Assembly (NCBI GenBank): GCA_021801265.1 | Contig: JAJYYE010000010.1 | Coordinates: 248,001-312,000 of the forward strand | Reading direction: 5' to 3' | DNA length: 64,000 nt | From: Pseudomonadota bacterium | Lineage (GTDB): Bacteria > Pseudomonadota > Gammaproteobacteria > Halothiobacillales > Halothiobacillaceae | Shown here: positions 46,018 through 56,285 of the stretch, one piece after another | Position numbering within the stretch: the first letter of the stretch is position 1 | Layout of the letters: each line of letters starts with the position of its first letter | Notes under the pieces: generated by a model | Database searches by the model: none | What the model was told of the DNA's origin: nothing | Seen by the model: the letters and a program-made list of their open reading frames with translations, nothing else | Position numbers and translations under genes: made by a program

Positions 46018-48516
46018 TCACGCCGCTACCAACAAGTCGGGGTTCAACATCACCAGATTGGACCTGGGCGTGCCATAGATGAGTAGGTGGTTCGTTTCTG
46101 CGAGCAGATCCAATGCCTCGTGCAAAGCGGCTTTTTTTCGCAATGCATTAGGTCCGTACTGGCTGATTCGTCGGATCGAAATCTCCGCCTTGCCCGTCGA
46201 TTTGGCCTCGCGAATGAGCCACTCGAGCAGCGTCTGGGCCTGCTGGACTGCCTCAGGCACGACGAGCTCAGCGAATAGCCGTTTGGCCTCATCCATGTGC
46301 CAGGCCACGATTCGCGCAGCCGAATTGATGAGATCAGCCTCTATGCCGCCATCACGTTGCTCTGCGCAATGAAAAACGGCAGCCATCCGCGCCACATTGT
46401 CGGCAGCCTTACTGGCTGCATCGCTCACGTCATGGAGATCACCACCATGACGTAACTCACGCTCGATCGCGTCATGGACAGCGACCCACGCCTGAAATCC
46501 ATCTGCCGATAGTTGCAGGATTTCCGGTTCCAATTGCCCCTCGTCGTCGGTTTCCGGCCATCGCCGGAGCAGATCATCCATAACCGCATGCAACGCATCC
46601 AGAGCTGTCCAGCGTTGGGGGGGATTGCGAAATGGTCGATAGCCCTGGGTGCTCGCAGGCCAACAGATCAGGAATCGCGCCAGAAACCCGCTGCCACGAG
46701 CCACGGACCCAGTCCGCGACAGAAACGCGGCTAAAACGTCCGGCTGCACCATCAACGACGCCGACAAACGCACACCGTGACTACCCGGGGTACTCTCCGA
46801 TGTGCGGCGATCAATGGCATCTACCTGCCCTCCCCATGCCGAATTGAGCACCGCCAGATTTTTCAGGACGTTGTCCGTTTTCATGCCATGGCCACCGAAA
46901 ACCACACCCGCTTCCGACGTGTGCAGGACTTTGCTGGGCCACTTCCGCACCAGCGAATAGGTTAACTGCTCTGGTGTAGTATCGGCCCCGCCGATTTTGG
47001 GGATGACTGGCTCCTCCGGCATGGCATCCAAATGGTCTCGGAGCAAATCCATCGCTGACGATTTCTCCTCGGGATCCTTGCAACTGTTGATGGCGCGCAT
47101 CCGATTTTTCTTCTCTTCCTCCCAGAGCTCCATTTCCGCCTTGTAGACCTTCATCGCCTCCATGCCAAGGATGCGATGGCGCTTGTCATGCGCGATGATC
47201 GGCGCATAAAAATAGCCCTCTACAGTCGTTTTGCGCTCACCCGAATCTGCAAGGATCAACCCATACAGGGACGTCGGCCCCCTCAGGAATGACGCCCGCT
47301 CGACATCGAAGTGGGCCTGCACACAGGCAGCCATAGCCGTGATCGCTGACATGGCAATTAGGGCCATCGGCGCCTGGGTGAACTCATGAACCTCCTGGAG
47401 GGCGAGACGCATGATCGGCGGTACTGCGTCGATGGGATAAGACGGACTATGCACATGTCTGCGCATCAGTGGCTCCACACTGGCCCATGGCGTAGCAGAT
47501 GTAGCGGCTGTAGCAGTAGCAGACGCGCGATTTCCCACACGCCCCATCCCAGTCGCGGACCGGACGATTGGATCTGGATCACGCTGTTCCGGCCAAGTCC
47601 CCTCGGAGAGCGCTGCCAGAGCAGTCGCAAAATCGCCGCCGAACCGTAGAATCTTGAGCAGGTCAAATGCGTCGTGCGCGTGGCCGTCCGCGAGGATGTC
47701 ACTGGTCGGCGCATGATGGGAATATACTCGCTCCGTACCATCATCAGCGGTCATGACCACCACGCCTGGAGTGCCAGAGGTACTGTGGGGTGCCACGAAT
47801 TTGCTGCCGACGGCTTTATAGCCGTAATCACGCAGGATGTCGCCCACCGAATGGATCCGATTGATTTCGCCGATGATGCTTTCGGATGGAGTGTGTTTGA
47901 ATAGCCGTTGCACTGTTTCAATTCGGGTTTTGGCTTGTTTTTGGTTCGCGTGTGCCTCATATGTGGCAATGCATGTTCGGGCAAAATCACCGGACACCGG
48001 ATCGATGAATGGTCGATCCGTGCAGTCAATCACTTCATAGGGCGCATCGGTATGCAACTTGTTTGGCACATGACATACCTGAGCCAGACGTGCCTGGGCT
48101 AGATCGGTGCGAAATTTAATGGCCGCCCCCTGAGCCAGCTTCTCATAATGCTCTGCGCCTACTGAATTGTTGAAAGGAATGATGACTTTCCAGCGGTTTT
48201 GCGATGGCAACGAGCCTTTGGCTTGCTGGTGACTAGACGAGGTAAACGCAAGGAACCCACCTGCGTCCACCATGATCATTTTGATGGCCGACGTCGAATA
48301 GTTGCCCTCATCGAAATCCAGCACTAACGCATGGAAATTTGCTTGTCGCGCAATTTCAACGGTTCTGCCGTTCCCGTCGTGCGGGGCGAAAATGGGCGCA
48401 GTATCTTTCGGGCCGATGCGTGGGTTCTGAGCCATGGCATTGAGCTGCTCGAACGTGATATGGCCGAACTCACGAGTCTCATATCGGCTGTGCGCGAAGA
48501 AGAAGTTGATCATCAC
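46018..48516 (-). CDS. DUF3987 (YfjI-type) replication protein with primase-like N-domain
   Basis: The 832-residue protein has an N-terminal domain with VLDFDEG (about 66-72), the acidic motif of archaeo-eukaryotic primases, followed by a helical linker. The DUF3987 helicase-like domain has a P-loop variant ADSGERKTTVEG (about 430) and HTSEAGVVFGGHG in the Walker B region. Such proteins drive replication of satellites and integrated islands. It overlaps alpA by 4 bases, so AlpA and this protein are made from one message. Confidence 0.88.
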   Translation of the reverse strand: MMINFFFAHSRYETREFGHITFEQLNAMAQNPRIGPKDTAPIFAPHDGNGRTVEIARQANFHALVLDFDEGNYSTSAIKMIMVDAGGFLAFTSSSHQQAKGSLPSQNRWKVIIPFNNSVGAEHYEKLAQGAAIKFRTDLAQARLAQVCHVPNKLHTDAPYEVIDCTDRPFIDPVSGDFARTCIATYEAHANQKQAKTRIETVQRLFKHTPSESIIGEINRIHSVGDILRDYGYKAVGSKFVAPHSTSGTPGVVVMTADDGTERVYSHHAPTSDILADGHAHDAFDLLKILRFGGDFATALAALSEGTWPEQRDPDPIVRSATGMGRVGNRASATATAATSATPWASVEPLMRRHVHSPSYPIDAVPPIMRLALQEVHEFTQAPMALIAMSAITAMAACVQAHFDVERASFLRGPTSLYGLILADSGERKTTVEGYFYAPIIAHDKRHRILGMEAMKVYKAEMELWEEEKKNRMRAINSCKDPEEKSSAMDLLRDHLDAMPEEPVIPKIGGADTTPEQLTYSLVRKWPSKVLHTSEAGVVFGGHGMKTDNVLKNLAVLNSAWGGQVDAIDRRTSESTPGSHGVRLSASLMVQPDVLAAFLSRTGSVARGSGFLARFLICWPASTQGYRPFRNPPQRWTALDALHAVMDDLLRRWPETDDEGQLEPEILQLSADGFQAWVAVHDAIERELRHGGDLHDVSDAASKAADNVARMAAVFHCAEQRDGGIEADLINSAARIVAWHMDEAKRLFAELVVPEAVQQAQTLLEWLIREAKSTGKAEISIRRISQYGPNALRKKAALHEALDLLAETNHLLIYGTPRSNLVMLNPDLLVAA

Positions 48517-48719
48517 TCATCCCCCCCAGCGAGGAATTGATGGATCCATTGATCGACTTCATACTCGACCCACAGGGAGGCCCGACCGATTTTTTTGGGT
48601 GCAGGGAATGTGCCCGCCGAGATGAGCTTGTATATCGACGTACGCCTGAGTCCGACCCGGTCCATGACGGCGGGCAGGCGGAGCAGTTTGAGTGATCGTG
48701 TAGAATCGCTGGTATTCAT
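48513..48719 (-). CDS. AlpA-family regulator
   Basis: The 68-residue protein of the AlpA/MerR-like helix-turn-helix family contains LLRLPAVMDRVGLRRTSIYK (13-32) and FPAPKKIGRASLWVEYEVDQ. AlpA proteins switch on excision genes in P4-like elements. It leads the operon with the DUF3987 protein; a 112-base gap separates it from the divergent unknown gene and probably holds both promoters. Confidence 0.9.
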   Translation of the reverse strand: MNTSDSTRSLKLLRLPAVMDRVGLRRTSIYKLISAGTFPAPKKIGRASLWVEYEVDQWIHQFLAGGDE

Positions 48720-48831
48720 AAGTGCCTCCTGATCGTTAGATGGAGGCAGAGTGGCGAACGACCACGCGTCTCGAAAGACGCAATATTGTTATTTATTTTC
48801 GTTTTTCAATTTTGGCAATGCAGGTAATTGA

Positions 48832-50241
48832 ATGACAGCGCCCACACTGAGAGACATGCTCATTGAATCCTGTCGCAGGCTGAGGGCGTTTTTAACTTTG
48901 ACACTCAGCGAACGAATGCGACTGCCCGATCAGATTGAACGCTATCAAGGCCGCTGGTTGCGGTTGGATGCCGCATTGGCTCAATTTCAGGATAATCCCG
49001 CCAATTTCGATTCAAGATACGGGGTGGTAGGCCTGGCTGAGCGCATCCACCGAGTTGAACCGACCAAGATGCTGGAAGGGACTGGCAGGGCGTATTTCCT
49101 CCTAAAAGCACCCAAGTCTGAAAAAGATAGTTTTCCCCCCGGCGCTAAACCACCCAAAAAGTTTACCCCAAGCGATCTAGCTAAAACTCTAGAAAAAGCC
49201 TATAAGCTGAAAGGGCATGGAGATGCCCATGTTGCAGGCGTGTGTGAAATTTGGGGTGAATACTATGAGTCAGACGATGTAGACCTCATTTGCAGTGAGT
49301 TGAATGATTATTTCAATGGGCTGGCAGAAGAGTTGCGTATATACGAAGAAGATCAGGCTATCGCTGCCTTGTACAAAAGTGAAAATATTCGTGATTCCTA
49401 TGAAAAAACAGTGATTCAGCGTTCGATGGATCAGGATCCGTACATAACGCAAATTTTCGCTCGGAAGTGCTGCGAATTTTGTTTTCGATTGATACCAGAG
49501 CGTTCTGGAAAAATTGGTAAAACCTGTGACTTACATGATCCCAAGAAAAATCGCAGTTTGTATAATTCCGCTGGTGTCAGGCGCCTTAACCAACAAAAAA
49601 TCTTCGAAGAGCAAAGGAAAAAAGGAAAAATAGATGTCGAGGCTAACTCTGATAATCCAGAGTTTGTGCCTTGGAGGCTGCATGTGGAGATGAAATTGTT
49701 CTTGTCGAACACGAACGGTTCGCAAATCTTGGACGATGGTTTATTCGGTCTCACGTACAGTGCCCTTTCATCTGAAAAGAAAAAAGAGGTCGACATTGTC
49801 CTACTGAGAGAGCTTGTGGACAAGGTGCGCGATAATTATCCCAAAATAGCGAGGCCGGATCAGTTCGCGACGAGAATCCAAGCTCTCATTGACCAATCAA
49901 AGCATACCCCCGAGGAATTAACTCTCGTGTTCGGTTGGTTTGTTTTTGATGAATACATCCCTCTTCACCCCAATTTGATTGCCATTTGCATGAGAATGTT
50001 CTTGGAAGAGTCTTGGTTCGCCCAAGAGTATGATCCAGATTATTATGGGGTGGATAGGGGCAAGGGACGCCCCCAGAAAATTGACCCACAGGCGGTGATT
50101 GCGGCGGCAGAAAAGATAAAGCTGGAAAATCCGAAGATTGGTTCGAAGCTTTCAGCGACCTTGGCAGAAATGTTTTCATGCACACCGACAAGAATCAGGC
50201 AGCTATTGAAACCGAGAAAAAGCGATTCCACTCAAGGATGA
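48832..50241 (+). CDS. Unknown protein with zinc-finger-like cysteines and C-terminal helix-turn-helix
   Basis: The 469-residue protein belongs to no family I know. The N-terminal region (1-100) is helical. Residues 213-235 contain CCEFC...C..H, spaced as a treble-clef or zinc-ribbon site. The C-terminal 30 residues (LSATLAEMFSCTPTRIRQLL) look like a helix-turn-helix. It is AT-richer after about 49130 than before. It is divergent from alpA and convergent with the integrase, whose stop overlaps it by 10 bases. The combination of zinc site and DNA-binding end suggests a regulator or an effector. Confidence 0.75.
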   Translation: MTAPTLRDMLIESCRRLRAFLTLTLSERMRLPDQIERYQGRWLRLDAALAQFQDNPANFDSRYGVVGLAERIHRVEPTKMLEGTGRAYFLLKAPKSEKDSFPPGAKPPKKFTPSDLAKTLEKAYKLKGHGDAHVAGVCEIWGEYYESDDVDLICSELNDYFNGLAEELRIYEEDQAIAALYKSENIRDSYEKTVIQRSMDQDPYITQIFARKCCEFCFRLIPERSGKIGKTCDLHDPKKNRSLYNSAGVRRLNQQKIFEEQRKKGKIDVEANSDNPEFVPWRLHVEMKLFLSNTNGSQILDDGLFGLTYSALSSEKKKEVDIVLLRELVDKVRDNYPKIARPDQFATRIQALIDQSKHTPEELTLVFGWFVFDEYIPLHPNLIAICMRMFLEESWFAQEYDPDYYGVDRGKGRPQKIDPQAVIAAAEKIKLENPKIGSKLSATLAEMFSCTPTRIRQLLKPRKSDSTQG

Positions 50242-51428
50242 AATGTATCCTTATCTTTCGGAGCCGCATGCCAGGCCCAGTCTTCCATGAGTGTTCGGCG
50301 CAGATCGAACAGGTCCGAACGCTGGTAGGCTGCTTCAACCTTATTACGGTTTTCATGAGCCAATGCTAATTCGAGCACGGCAGCAGGGAAGCTGGTCTGC
50401 TCTGCGCCCCACTGCCGAAACGAGCTGCGAAACCCATGTACGGTAACGTCAGGCGCAATGCTGTGCAGGGTCTTATTCATGGCCACGTCCGATAACAACC
50501 CACCACGAGCACCGGGAAATACCCTAGGGCTGTTTCCCATCCTCCATGTCTGCATTTCGATCAGTATATCCATGGCTGCATCGGACAACGGTATTCGATG
50601 TGGGCGTGCGGCTTTCATGCGACGGCCGGGTATGGTCCAAACCCTTGCATCCAGATCGAATTCATACCAAGTAGCCCCGCGCGTCTCCCCAGATCGTGCA
50701 GCCGTCAGAATGGTAAAACGCAGGCAATAAGCGGATATGTGCGATTTGTCGCGTAACGCGGACATGATGCGCGGAACATCGCCATAAGGAGCTGCCGCAT
50801 GGTGTTCCGGTGTACTTACCTTGGCTGGTTCCGGTAACACCTTATTCAACACACCTTTCCATCGGGCCGGATTGCGGGTGCCATCACAAAGATCATGTAC
50901 AGCGGCATAGTCCAGTACGGCTTCGATCCTCTGACGCACTCTGGTTGCTGTTTCTGTCTTGGATGCCCAGATGGGTAACAGTATTGACTTCACATCGGAC
51001 AGGCTTACCTCTGCCGGGGCCTTTTTGCCAATGACCGGGAAAGCATAATCCCGCAGGGTATTGATCCATTGTTGAGCGTGTTTAGCATTTTTCCAGCCAG
51101 GCCGCTTGGCTTCGATCAAATCTCGAGCGCACTGTTCGAACGTCATCGAGACTGGCTCAACGGTGTCACCTCGCAACAGTTCTCCAGGGTCGCGACCGTC
51201 AGCATGGGCCTTACGCATAGCCTCGGCTACAGCACGAACATCTTTAAGCTTGCGTATGGATGTGGGCCCCAAACCGAGCTCACGAACGCGGCCCTTGTCC
51301 TTGTATCGATAGACCCATGCCCTGCTGCCTCCTTTCACACGCAAATAAAGATTGCCGCCATCACTGTGAAACCCTTCAGACAAAGTATCCACCTGCCGGG
51401 CAGTTAATTTTCCGATTGTCGTTGCCAT
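50232..51428 (-). CDS. P4-type tyrosine integrase of the tRNA-Ser island
   Basis: The 398-residue integrase has the DUF4102 arm-binding domain (LTARQVDTLSEGFHSDGGNL YLRV region), a core-binding domain and the catalytic block with AARSGETRGATW, HGFRSSFRQW and the Tyr in KVEAAYQRSDLFDLRR. ATG 51428 has GAGG 9 bases upstream; a TTG at 51461 is less likely. It reads away from attR, which lies 181 bases beyond its start. Confidence 0.94.
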   Translation of the reverse strand: MATTIGKLTARQVDTLSEGFHSDGGNLYLRVKGGSRAWVYRYKDKGRVRELGLGPTSIRKLKDVRAVAEAMRKAHADGRDPGELLRGDTVEPVSMTFEQCARDLIEAKRPGWKNAKHAQQWINTLRDYAFPVIGKKAPAEVSLSDVKSILLPIWASKTETATRVRQRIEAVLDYAAVHDLCDGTRNPARWKGVLNKVLPEPAKVSTPEHHAAAPYGDVPRIMSALRDKSHISAYCLRFTILTAARSGETRGATWYEFDLDARVWTIPGRRMKAARPHRIPLSDAAMDILIEMQTWRMGNSPRVFPGARGGLLSDVAMNKTLHSIAPDVTVHGFRSSFRQWGAEQTSFPAAVLELALAHENRNKVEAAYQRSDLFDLRRTLMEDWAWHAAPKDKDTFHP

Positions 51429-51608
51429 CGCGCGCACCTCAAGAAAGTGACACTCCGCCAAACGCGTTTGTCTTACCGTTGATCTTACCCATTGACATGG
51501 CTCATGGCGAATACTTATGAATAGTCGCGGACAGAAACATTTATAAATTAATGTATTTAATGGATATAATGAACGAAGGCGAATTTAGGCGGACAATGGT
51601 TTGGATTT

Positions 51609-51622
51609 CTCTCGCTCCGCCA
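51609..51622 (+). other. attR of the 34-kb island
   Basis: CTCTCGCTCCGCCA is the exact copy of the tRNA-Ser end at 17422-17435. No other part of the tRNA is here, so this is the displaced fragment. Confidence 0.85.
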
Positions 51623-51699
51623 ATTTTTCCAACATAACCGATTGATTTTAAATAATACTTCAAACCAATCACCTAACCCCCATTCTGGGCGTTGATGCA

Positions 51700-52235
<536 letters not shown>

Positions 52236-52244
52236 ACAGGGACA

Positions 52245-54947
52245 TTACAAGTGCCGGGATATCCGCACCATATCCTCATCCGATTCGAGCAACTGCTCTT
52301 GAAAACCCATCCGCTGCGCCAATTGCCGCATCGGCGCATTCTGTAATAACACCTCACCGAACAAAACACGCACACCGCACTGCCGGGCGTAATCGATCAG
52401 GATTTCAAGCAATTGGCTACCCACGCCATTACTGTGCCAGGCATCGGCCACCACGAGGGCAAATTCTGCCGTTTCTCCATCCGGCTCCAGGCTGTAGCGG
52501 GTAACGCCGACTTCAATTTCTTCACCCTCCGCCGGGGTATACAGGGCAATAAAGGCCATTTCACGGTCGTAATCAATTTGGGTGAACCGCACCAGCATTT
52601 CTGGCGTTAATTCATTGAGCATGCGCATAAACCGCAAATAGCGGGTCTGCTCAGATAAGCCCCGCACAAACCGTTGTTCTATATCGGCATCTTCAGGGCG
52701 AATGGGGCGAACCCGAATGCTTCGACCATCACTGAGTACGATTTGTCGGGTGAATTGCGCGGGGTAGGGATGAATGGCCAGGTGGGCATAGGGTTCGAGA
52801 ATCGGCATCCGCTCAGTCAATTCGATTCGCGCATCCACAGCGACTACGGCCAGCTCGCCCGCCAGCAGCGGGTTGATGTCAATTGCCGCAATTTCGGGCA
52901 GTTCGCACACCAGCTCGGAAACACGCATCAGGATTTGCTCAAGTTGGCGTTTATCGACGGCAGGCGCGCCCCGAAATTCGCCCAACAGTTGTGCAGCGCG
53001 GGTTTGAGCAATCAAGCGATCAATGAGCAAGCCATTTAAGGGGGGTAAAGCCAAAGCCCGGTCGCGCATGACTTCAACCGCTACGCCACCCGAACCAAAG
53101 GCAATAATGGGGCCGAATACCGGGTCGCGAGTGACGCCCAAGAGTAGTTCGCGGGCATGTCCCACTTCCGCCATACGCTCAACGGTGACGCCTTCAATCT
53201 CGGCCTCAGGATGCTTGGCACGTACGGTATCCAACATTTCTTGCACTTGTTGCCGGGTGGTTTGTACGCTGCGTACATTCAGGCGCACGCCGCCCACGTC
53301 GGTTTTATGAGTCAGCGTTGGCGCACTGATTTTCAAGGCGACTGGAAAGCCCAAAGTTTCTGCCGCCAGCATGGCTTCATCGGCATCGCGCGCCAGAATG
53401 GTGGGTGTGGTGGGGATATGGAAGGCATTGAGAATGGCTTTTGATTCTCGGGTAGTGAGCACTTTGCGCCCAACCTTGCGCGCGGCGGCGAGAATCATCC
53501 GGGCGCCGTCGACATCCGAGGGTATCTCCTCGGTCAGCGGGCCCGGCGTTTGTAGCAGCACTTGTTGATTACGCCGATATGCGATCAGGTAAGAAAGCGC
53601 TTCAACGGCGGTTTCAGGGGAACGAAATTGCGGGACACCCGCCGCATCGAACTGATCTCGCGCTGTCGTGACCAGTGCTTCGCCCATCCAACAGGTCAGC
53701 ACCGGTTTGCGCGGCGCATCTTGGGCTTGCACCACATCAATGATGGCTGTCGCACAGGCGGTTGGATCTGTCATCGCTTGCGGGGTGAGCATCACAATCA
53801 CCATATCCACGCCGGGGTCGGTGAGCGCAATCCGCAATGAGGTCGCATAACGCTCAGCGGTTGCATCACCGATAATGTCCACCGGGTTACTCTGCGACCA
53901 CGTGGCGGGTAACACCTGATTCAAGGCATGCAACGTTTCCGGGCTTAAATTGGCCAGCGGCACGTTCAGATCCGCTGCACGATCCGTGGCCATCACGCCG
54001 GGGCCGCCACCATTGGTGAGAATCAGGAGCCGATCGCCGTGCAATTTCAAGCCGCTGGCAAGAATCTGCGCCGCCGAGAACCATTGTGTAATCCGTTCAA
54101 CCCGCACCACACCTGCACGGGTCAGCGCGGCATCGAATACATCGTCGCTACCAATCAACGCACCCGTATGGGTGGCCGCCGCCCTGGAACCCGCCGCATG
54201 CCGCGCCGATTTCAAGACAATCACCGGCTTCATGCGCGCCGCTGCCCGCAAGCCGCTCAAGAAATGCCGCGCATCCTTGATGCCTTCGATGTACAGCAAA
54301 ATACCGGTGGTTTGCGAGTCGAGTGCCAAATAATCGAGCAAATCGCCAAAATCAAGATCAGCGGCATCGCCGGTCGATGCAATCGCTGAAAATCCAATAC
54401 CCCGGCTTTGCGCCCAATCCAAAACCGCCGTGACCAGCGCGCCCGATTGCGATACCAAAGCCAGCGTGCCGGGCAACGCCTGGTTATGACTGAACGTGGC
54501 ATTCAAGCCAATGCCGGGACGCATTAACCCTAAGCAATTGGGGCCCATCAAGCGCATCCCGAAGCGCTGCGCAATTTCCAGGCTTTCGCGCATCAACCGC
54601 TTGCCCATAGAACGATCTTCCTCGCCGCCCTCGCCAAAACCGGCCGAGAGAATCACCGCCGCCTTGAATCCCGCCAGACCACATTGGCGGAGAATGCCCG
54701 GCACTGTGGCTGCAGGGGTGGCAATAACCGCCAAATCCACGGGCTGATTGAGATGAGATACATCGGGCACACATGCAAATCCCTGCACCATGACGTGCTT
54801 GGGGTTCACCGGAACAATCGCACCCGCGAATCCTGCCGCACGGAGATTCTCCAACACCATTGTACCGACCGCGCCCGGTCGCTCACTTGCGCCAAAAACC
54901 GCGATACCGCGCGGGTTAAACATCGGTTCCAGAATATGTCCAGTCAT
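52245..54947 (-). CDS. PatZ-type protein lysine acetyltransferase (ADP-forming acyl-CoA synthetase-like)
   Basis: The 900-residue protein matches bacterial Pat/PatZ, which acetylates lysines of acetyl-CoA synthetase and other enzymes. Its domains are an NAD-like CoA-binding domain (GIAVFGASERPGAVGT, 14-29), ligase-CoA domain (about 150-300), ATP-grasp (about 480-700; FPVALKISAPTLTHKTDVGG) and a C-terminal GNAT domain (about 740-890; ADAWHSNGVGSQLLEILID). Whether the CoA-ligase part is active is not visible; in PatZ it is not. It lies divergent from a deacetylase-like gene. Confidence 0.92.
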   Translation of the reverse strand: MTGHILEPMFNPRGIAVFGASERPGAVGTMVLENLRAAGFAGAIVPVNPKHVMVQGFACVPDVSHLNQPVDLAVIATPAATVPGILRQCGLAGFKAAVILSAGFGEGGEEDRSMGKRLMRESLEIAQRFGMRLMGPNCLGLMRPGIGLNATFSHNQALPGTLALVSQSGALVTAVLDWAQSRGIGFSAIASTGDAADLDFGDLLDYLALDSQTTGILLYIEGIKDARHFLSGLRAAARMKPVIVLKSARHAAGSRAAATHTGALIGSDDVFDAALTRAGVVRVERITQWFSAAQILASGLKLHGDRLLILTNGGGPGVMATDRAADLNVPLANLSPETLHALNQVLPATWSQSNPVDIIGDATAERYATSLRIALTDPGVDMVIVMLTPQAMTDPTACATAIIDVVQAQDAPRKPVLTCWMGEALVTTARDQFDAAGVPQFRSPETAVEALSYLIAYRRNQQVLLQTPGPLTEEIPSDVDGARMILAAARKVGRKVLTTRESKAILNAFHIPTTPTILARDADEAMLAAETLGFPVALKISAPTLTHKTDVGGVRLNVRSVQTTRQQVQEMLDTVRAKHPEAEIEGVTVERMAEVGHARELLLGVTRDPVFGPIIAFGSGGVAVEVMRDRALALPPLNGLLIDRLIAQTRAAQLLGEFRGAPAVDKRQLEQILMRVSELVCELPEIAAIDINPLLAGELAVVAVDARIELTERMPILEPYAHLAIHPYPAQFTRQIVLSDGRSIRVRPIRPEDADIEQRFVRGLSEQTRYLRFMRMLNELTPEMLVRFTQIDYDREMAFIALYTPAEGEEIEVGVTRYSLEPDGETAEFALVVADAWHSNGVGSQLLEILIDYARQCGVRVLFGEVLLQNAPMRQLAQRMGFQEQLLESDEDMVRISRHL

Positions 54948-55052
54948 ATTGTCCTTACTCCCTAAATCAATAAACAGGACGGCTCAAGCGTTAGCAGGGT
55001 GGTGAAAAACTATTGCGCTCGGCAATACTGCGCTAAAAATGGCCTAAAAAAT

Positions 55053-55083
55053 CCGCATTTACTCTGTGTAAACTGCGGTTTTT
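55053..55083. terminator. Bidirectional terminator-like hairpin between divergent genes
   Basis: CCGCATTTAC and GTAAACTGCGG pair with a single bulged base around TCTGT. A-rich bases precede and T-rich bases follow, so it would terminate both ways. The divergent position makes a normal terminator role odd. Confidence 0.5.
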
Positions 55084-55245
55084 CGCTCATTTTTGCCTTT
55101 GTCTTGCCTTCGTTCAGCACGTTTTGCGCCACCCTGCTACAGTCCGCCCCGTGCAAGACTGCACCCAAACCTCGGCGTATCTTGCTCCGCTTCCACCGCA
55201 CGCGCAAAATATGTCCTCAGCATAACCTCCGAGGATGGCGCTCAG

Positions 55246-56178
55246 ATGAACTTGGCTTACATCACACATCCCGATTGTCTGTTGCACAGCAATGGCCTTG
55301 TGGGTGGCGTGCCCCACCCTGAAAACGCCCGTCGCCTCACCGAAATTCAAGATCATCTGATTGCCCAAGGCATTGAGCCATGGCTGATGCATTTAGACGC
55401 GCCACAGGCCACCCATGAACAGCTCTGCCTTGCCCATAGCGCTGAGTATATTGATGAAATTTTCCGCAGCGCGCCGGCCTCGGGCGGGATTATGTTCGAT
55501 CAAGATGTGGTGCTCATGCCCCATACCATACCCGCCGCACTCCGGGCAGCAGGTAGCGGCATTGCGGCAGTGGATTGGGTGCTTGCCGGGGAACAGCGGC
55601 GGGCATTTTGTGCCATTCGCCCGCCGGGACATCATGCGGGGCGCAGCAAAGCAGCGGGGTTTTGCCTGTTCAATAATGTTGCGATTGCAACCGCTTATGC
55701 ATTAACACAACCCCAGATTAGCCGGGTCGCCATTATCGATTTTGATGTGCATCATGGCGATGGCACAGAGGATATCGTGGCTGGCGATTCTCGAATCCTG
55801 TTTTGCTCCAGCTTTCAGCACCCGTTTTATCCATACAGCGGCATCCCCGCCTCTGCCGACAATTGCCTGCCTGTCCCGCTCCCCCAAGGCACACGGGGTG
55901 ACACGTGGCGGCCGGCCATTGAACAGGCCTGGTTTGCACGTCTTGAGCAATTCGCGCCAGAATTGATTGTCATTTCAGCGGGATTTGACGGTCATTTGCT
56001 CGACGATATGGGCGGCTGGGGCTTGGTTGAAGCCGATTACGCTTGGCTCACACAGGCATTGACGCGCATGGCCAACACCCATGCGTCAGGCAGAATAATC
56101 TCACTCTTGGAAGGTGGCTACGAGATTCACGCGCTGGCGCGCAGCGTGGCCGCGCACATCACGGCATTACAAGAATGA
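55246..56178 (+). CDS. Histone-deacetylase-family hydrolase (AcuC/HDAC-like)
   Basis: The 310-residue zinc deacetylase has the family motifs RPPGHHAGRSKAAGFCLFNN (catalytic histidines), DFDVHHGDGTEDI (zinc Asp and His) and SAGFDGHLLDDMGGWGL (second Asp). ATG 55246 is chosen because GAGG lies 13 bases upstream and homology begins there (MNLAYITHPDCLLHSNGLVG). Such enzymes remove acetyl groups from lysine, polyamines or acetylated drugs. Next to PatZ it could reverse that enzyme's acetylation, which is inference. Confidence 0.92.
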   Translation: MNLAYITHPDCLLHSNGLVGGVPHPENARRLTEIQDHLIAQGIEPWLMHLDAPQATHEQLCLAHSAEYIDEIFRSAPASGGIMFDQDVVLMPHTIPAALRAAGSGIAAVDWVLAGEQRRAFCAIRPPGHHAGRSKAAGFCLFNNVAIATAYALTQPQISRVAIIDFDVHHGDGTEDIVAGDSRILFCSSFQHPFYPYSGIPASADNCLPVPLPQGTRGDTWRPAIEQAWFARLEQFAPELIVISAGFDGHLLDDMGGWGLVEADYAWLTQALTRMANTHASGRIISLLEGGYEIHALARSVAAHITALQE

Positions 56179-56285
56179 ACAAATGGTAATACACGGTGAT
56201 CACGATATTCACCCAAGTTTTGCGTTAAGCTACGCGCCATCCTTGACCCAACCTTATTGGCCCGCCTATTTAAAGGACCTTTCGC

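Larger units (their letters stand above)
17436..51622. mobile_element. 34.2-kb defence island inserted at tRNA-Ser(GGA)
   Basis: The island is bounded by the 14-base direct repeat and has an integrase next to its right end. It carries a Qat system, a BREX type 1 system with an embedded GmrSD-like nuclease, an AbiL-type pair, and a replication/regulation backbone (DUF3987 protein, AlpA, second recombinase). Genes at the left end are small or phage remnants. No structural phage genes or conjugation genes are seen, so it would depend on a helper for transfer (inference). Confidence 0.85.

Noticed and set aside
45791-46021. 76-codon GTG frame after the DUF3987 gene
   Set aside because: Its centre is made of the 9-bp tandem repeats, no ribosome site is seen, and no domain is recognised.
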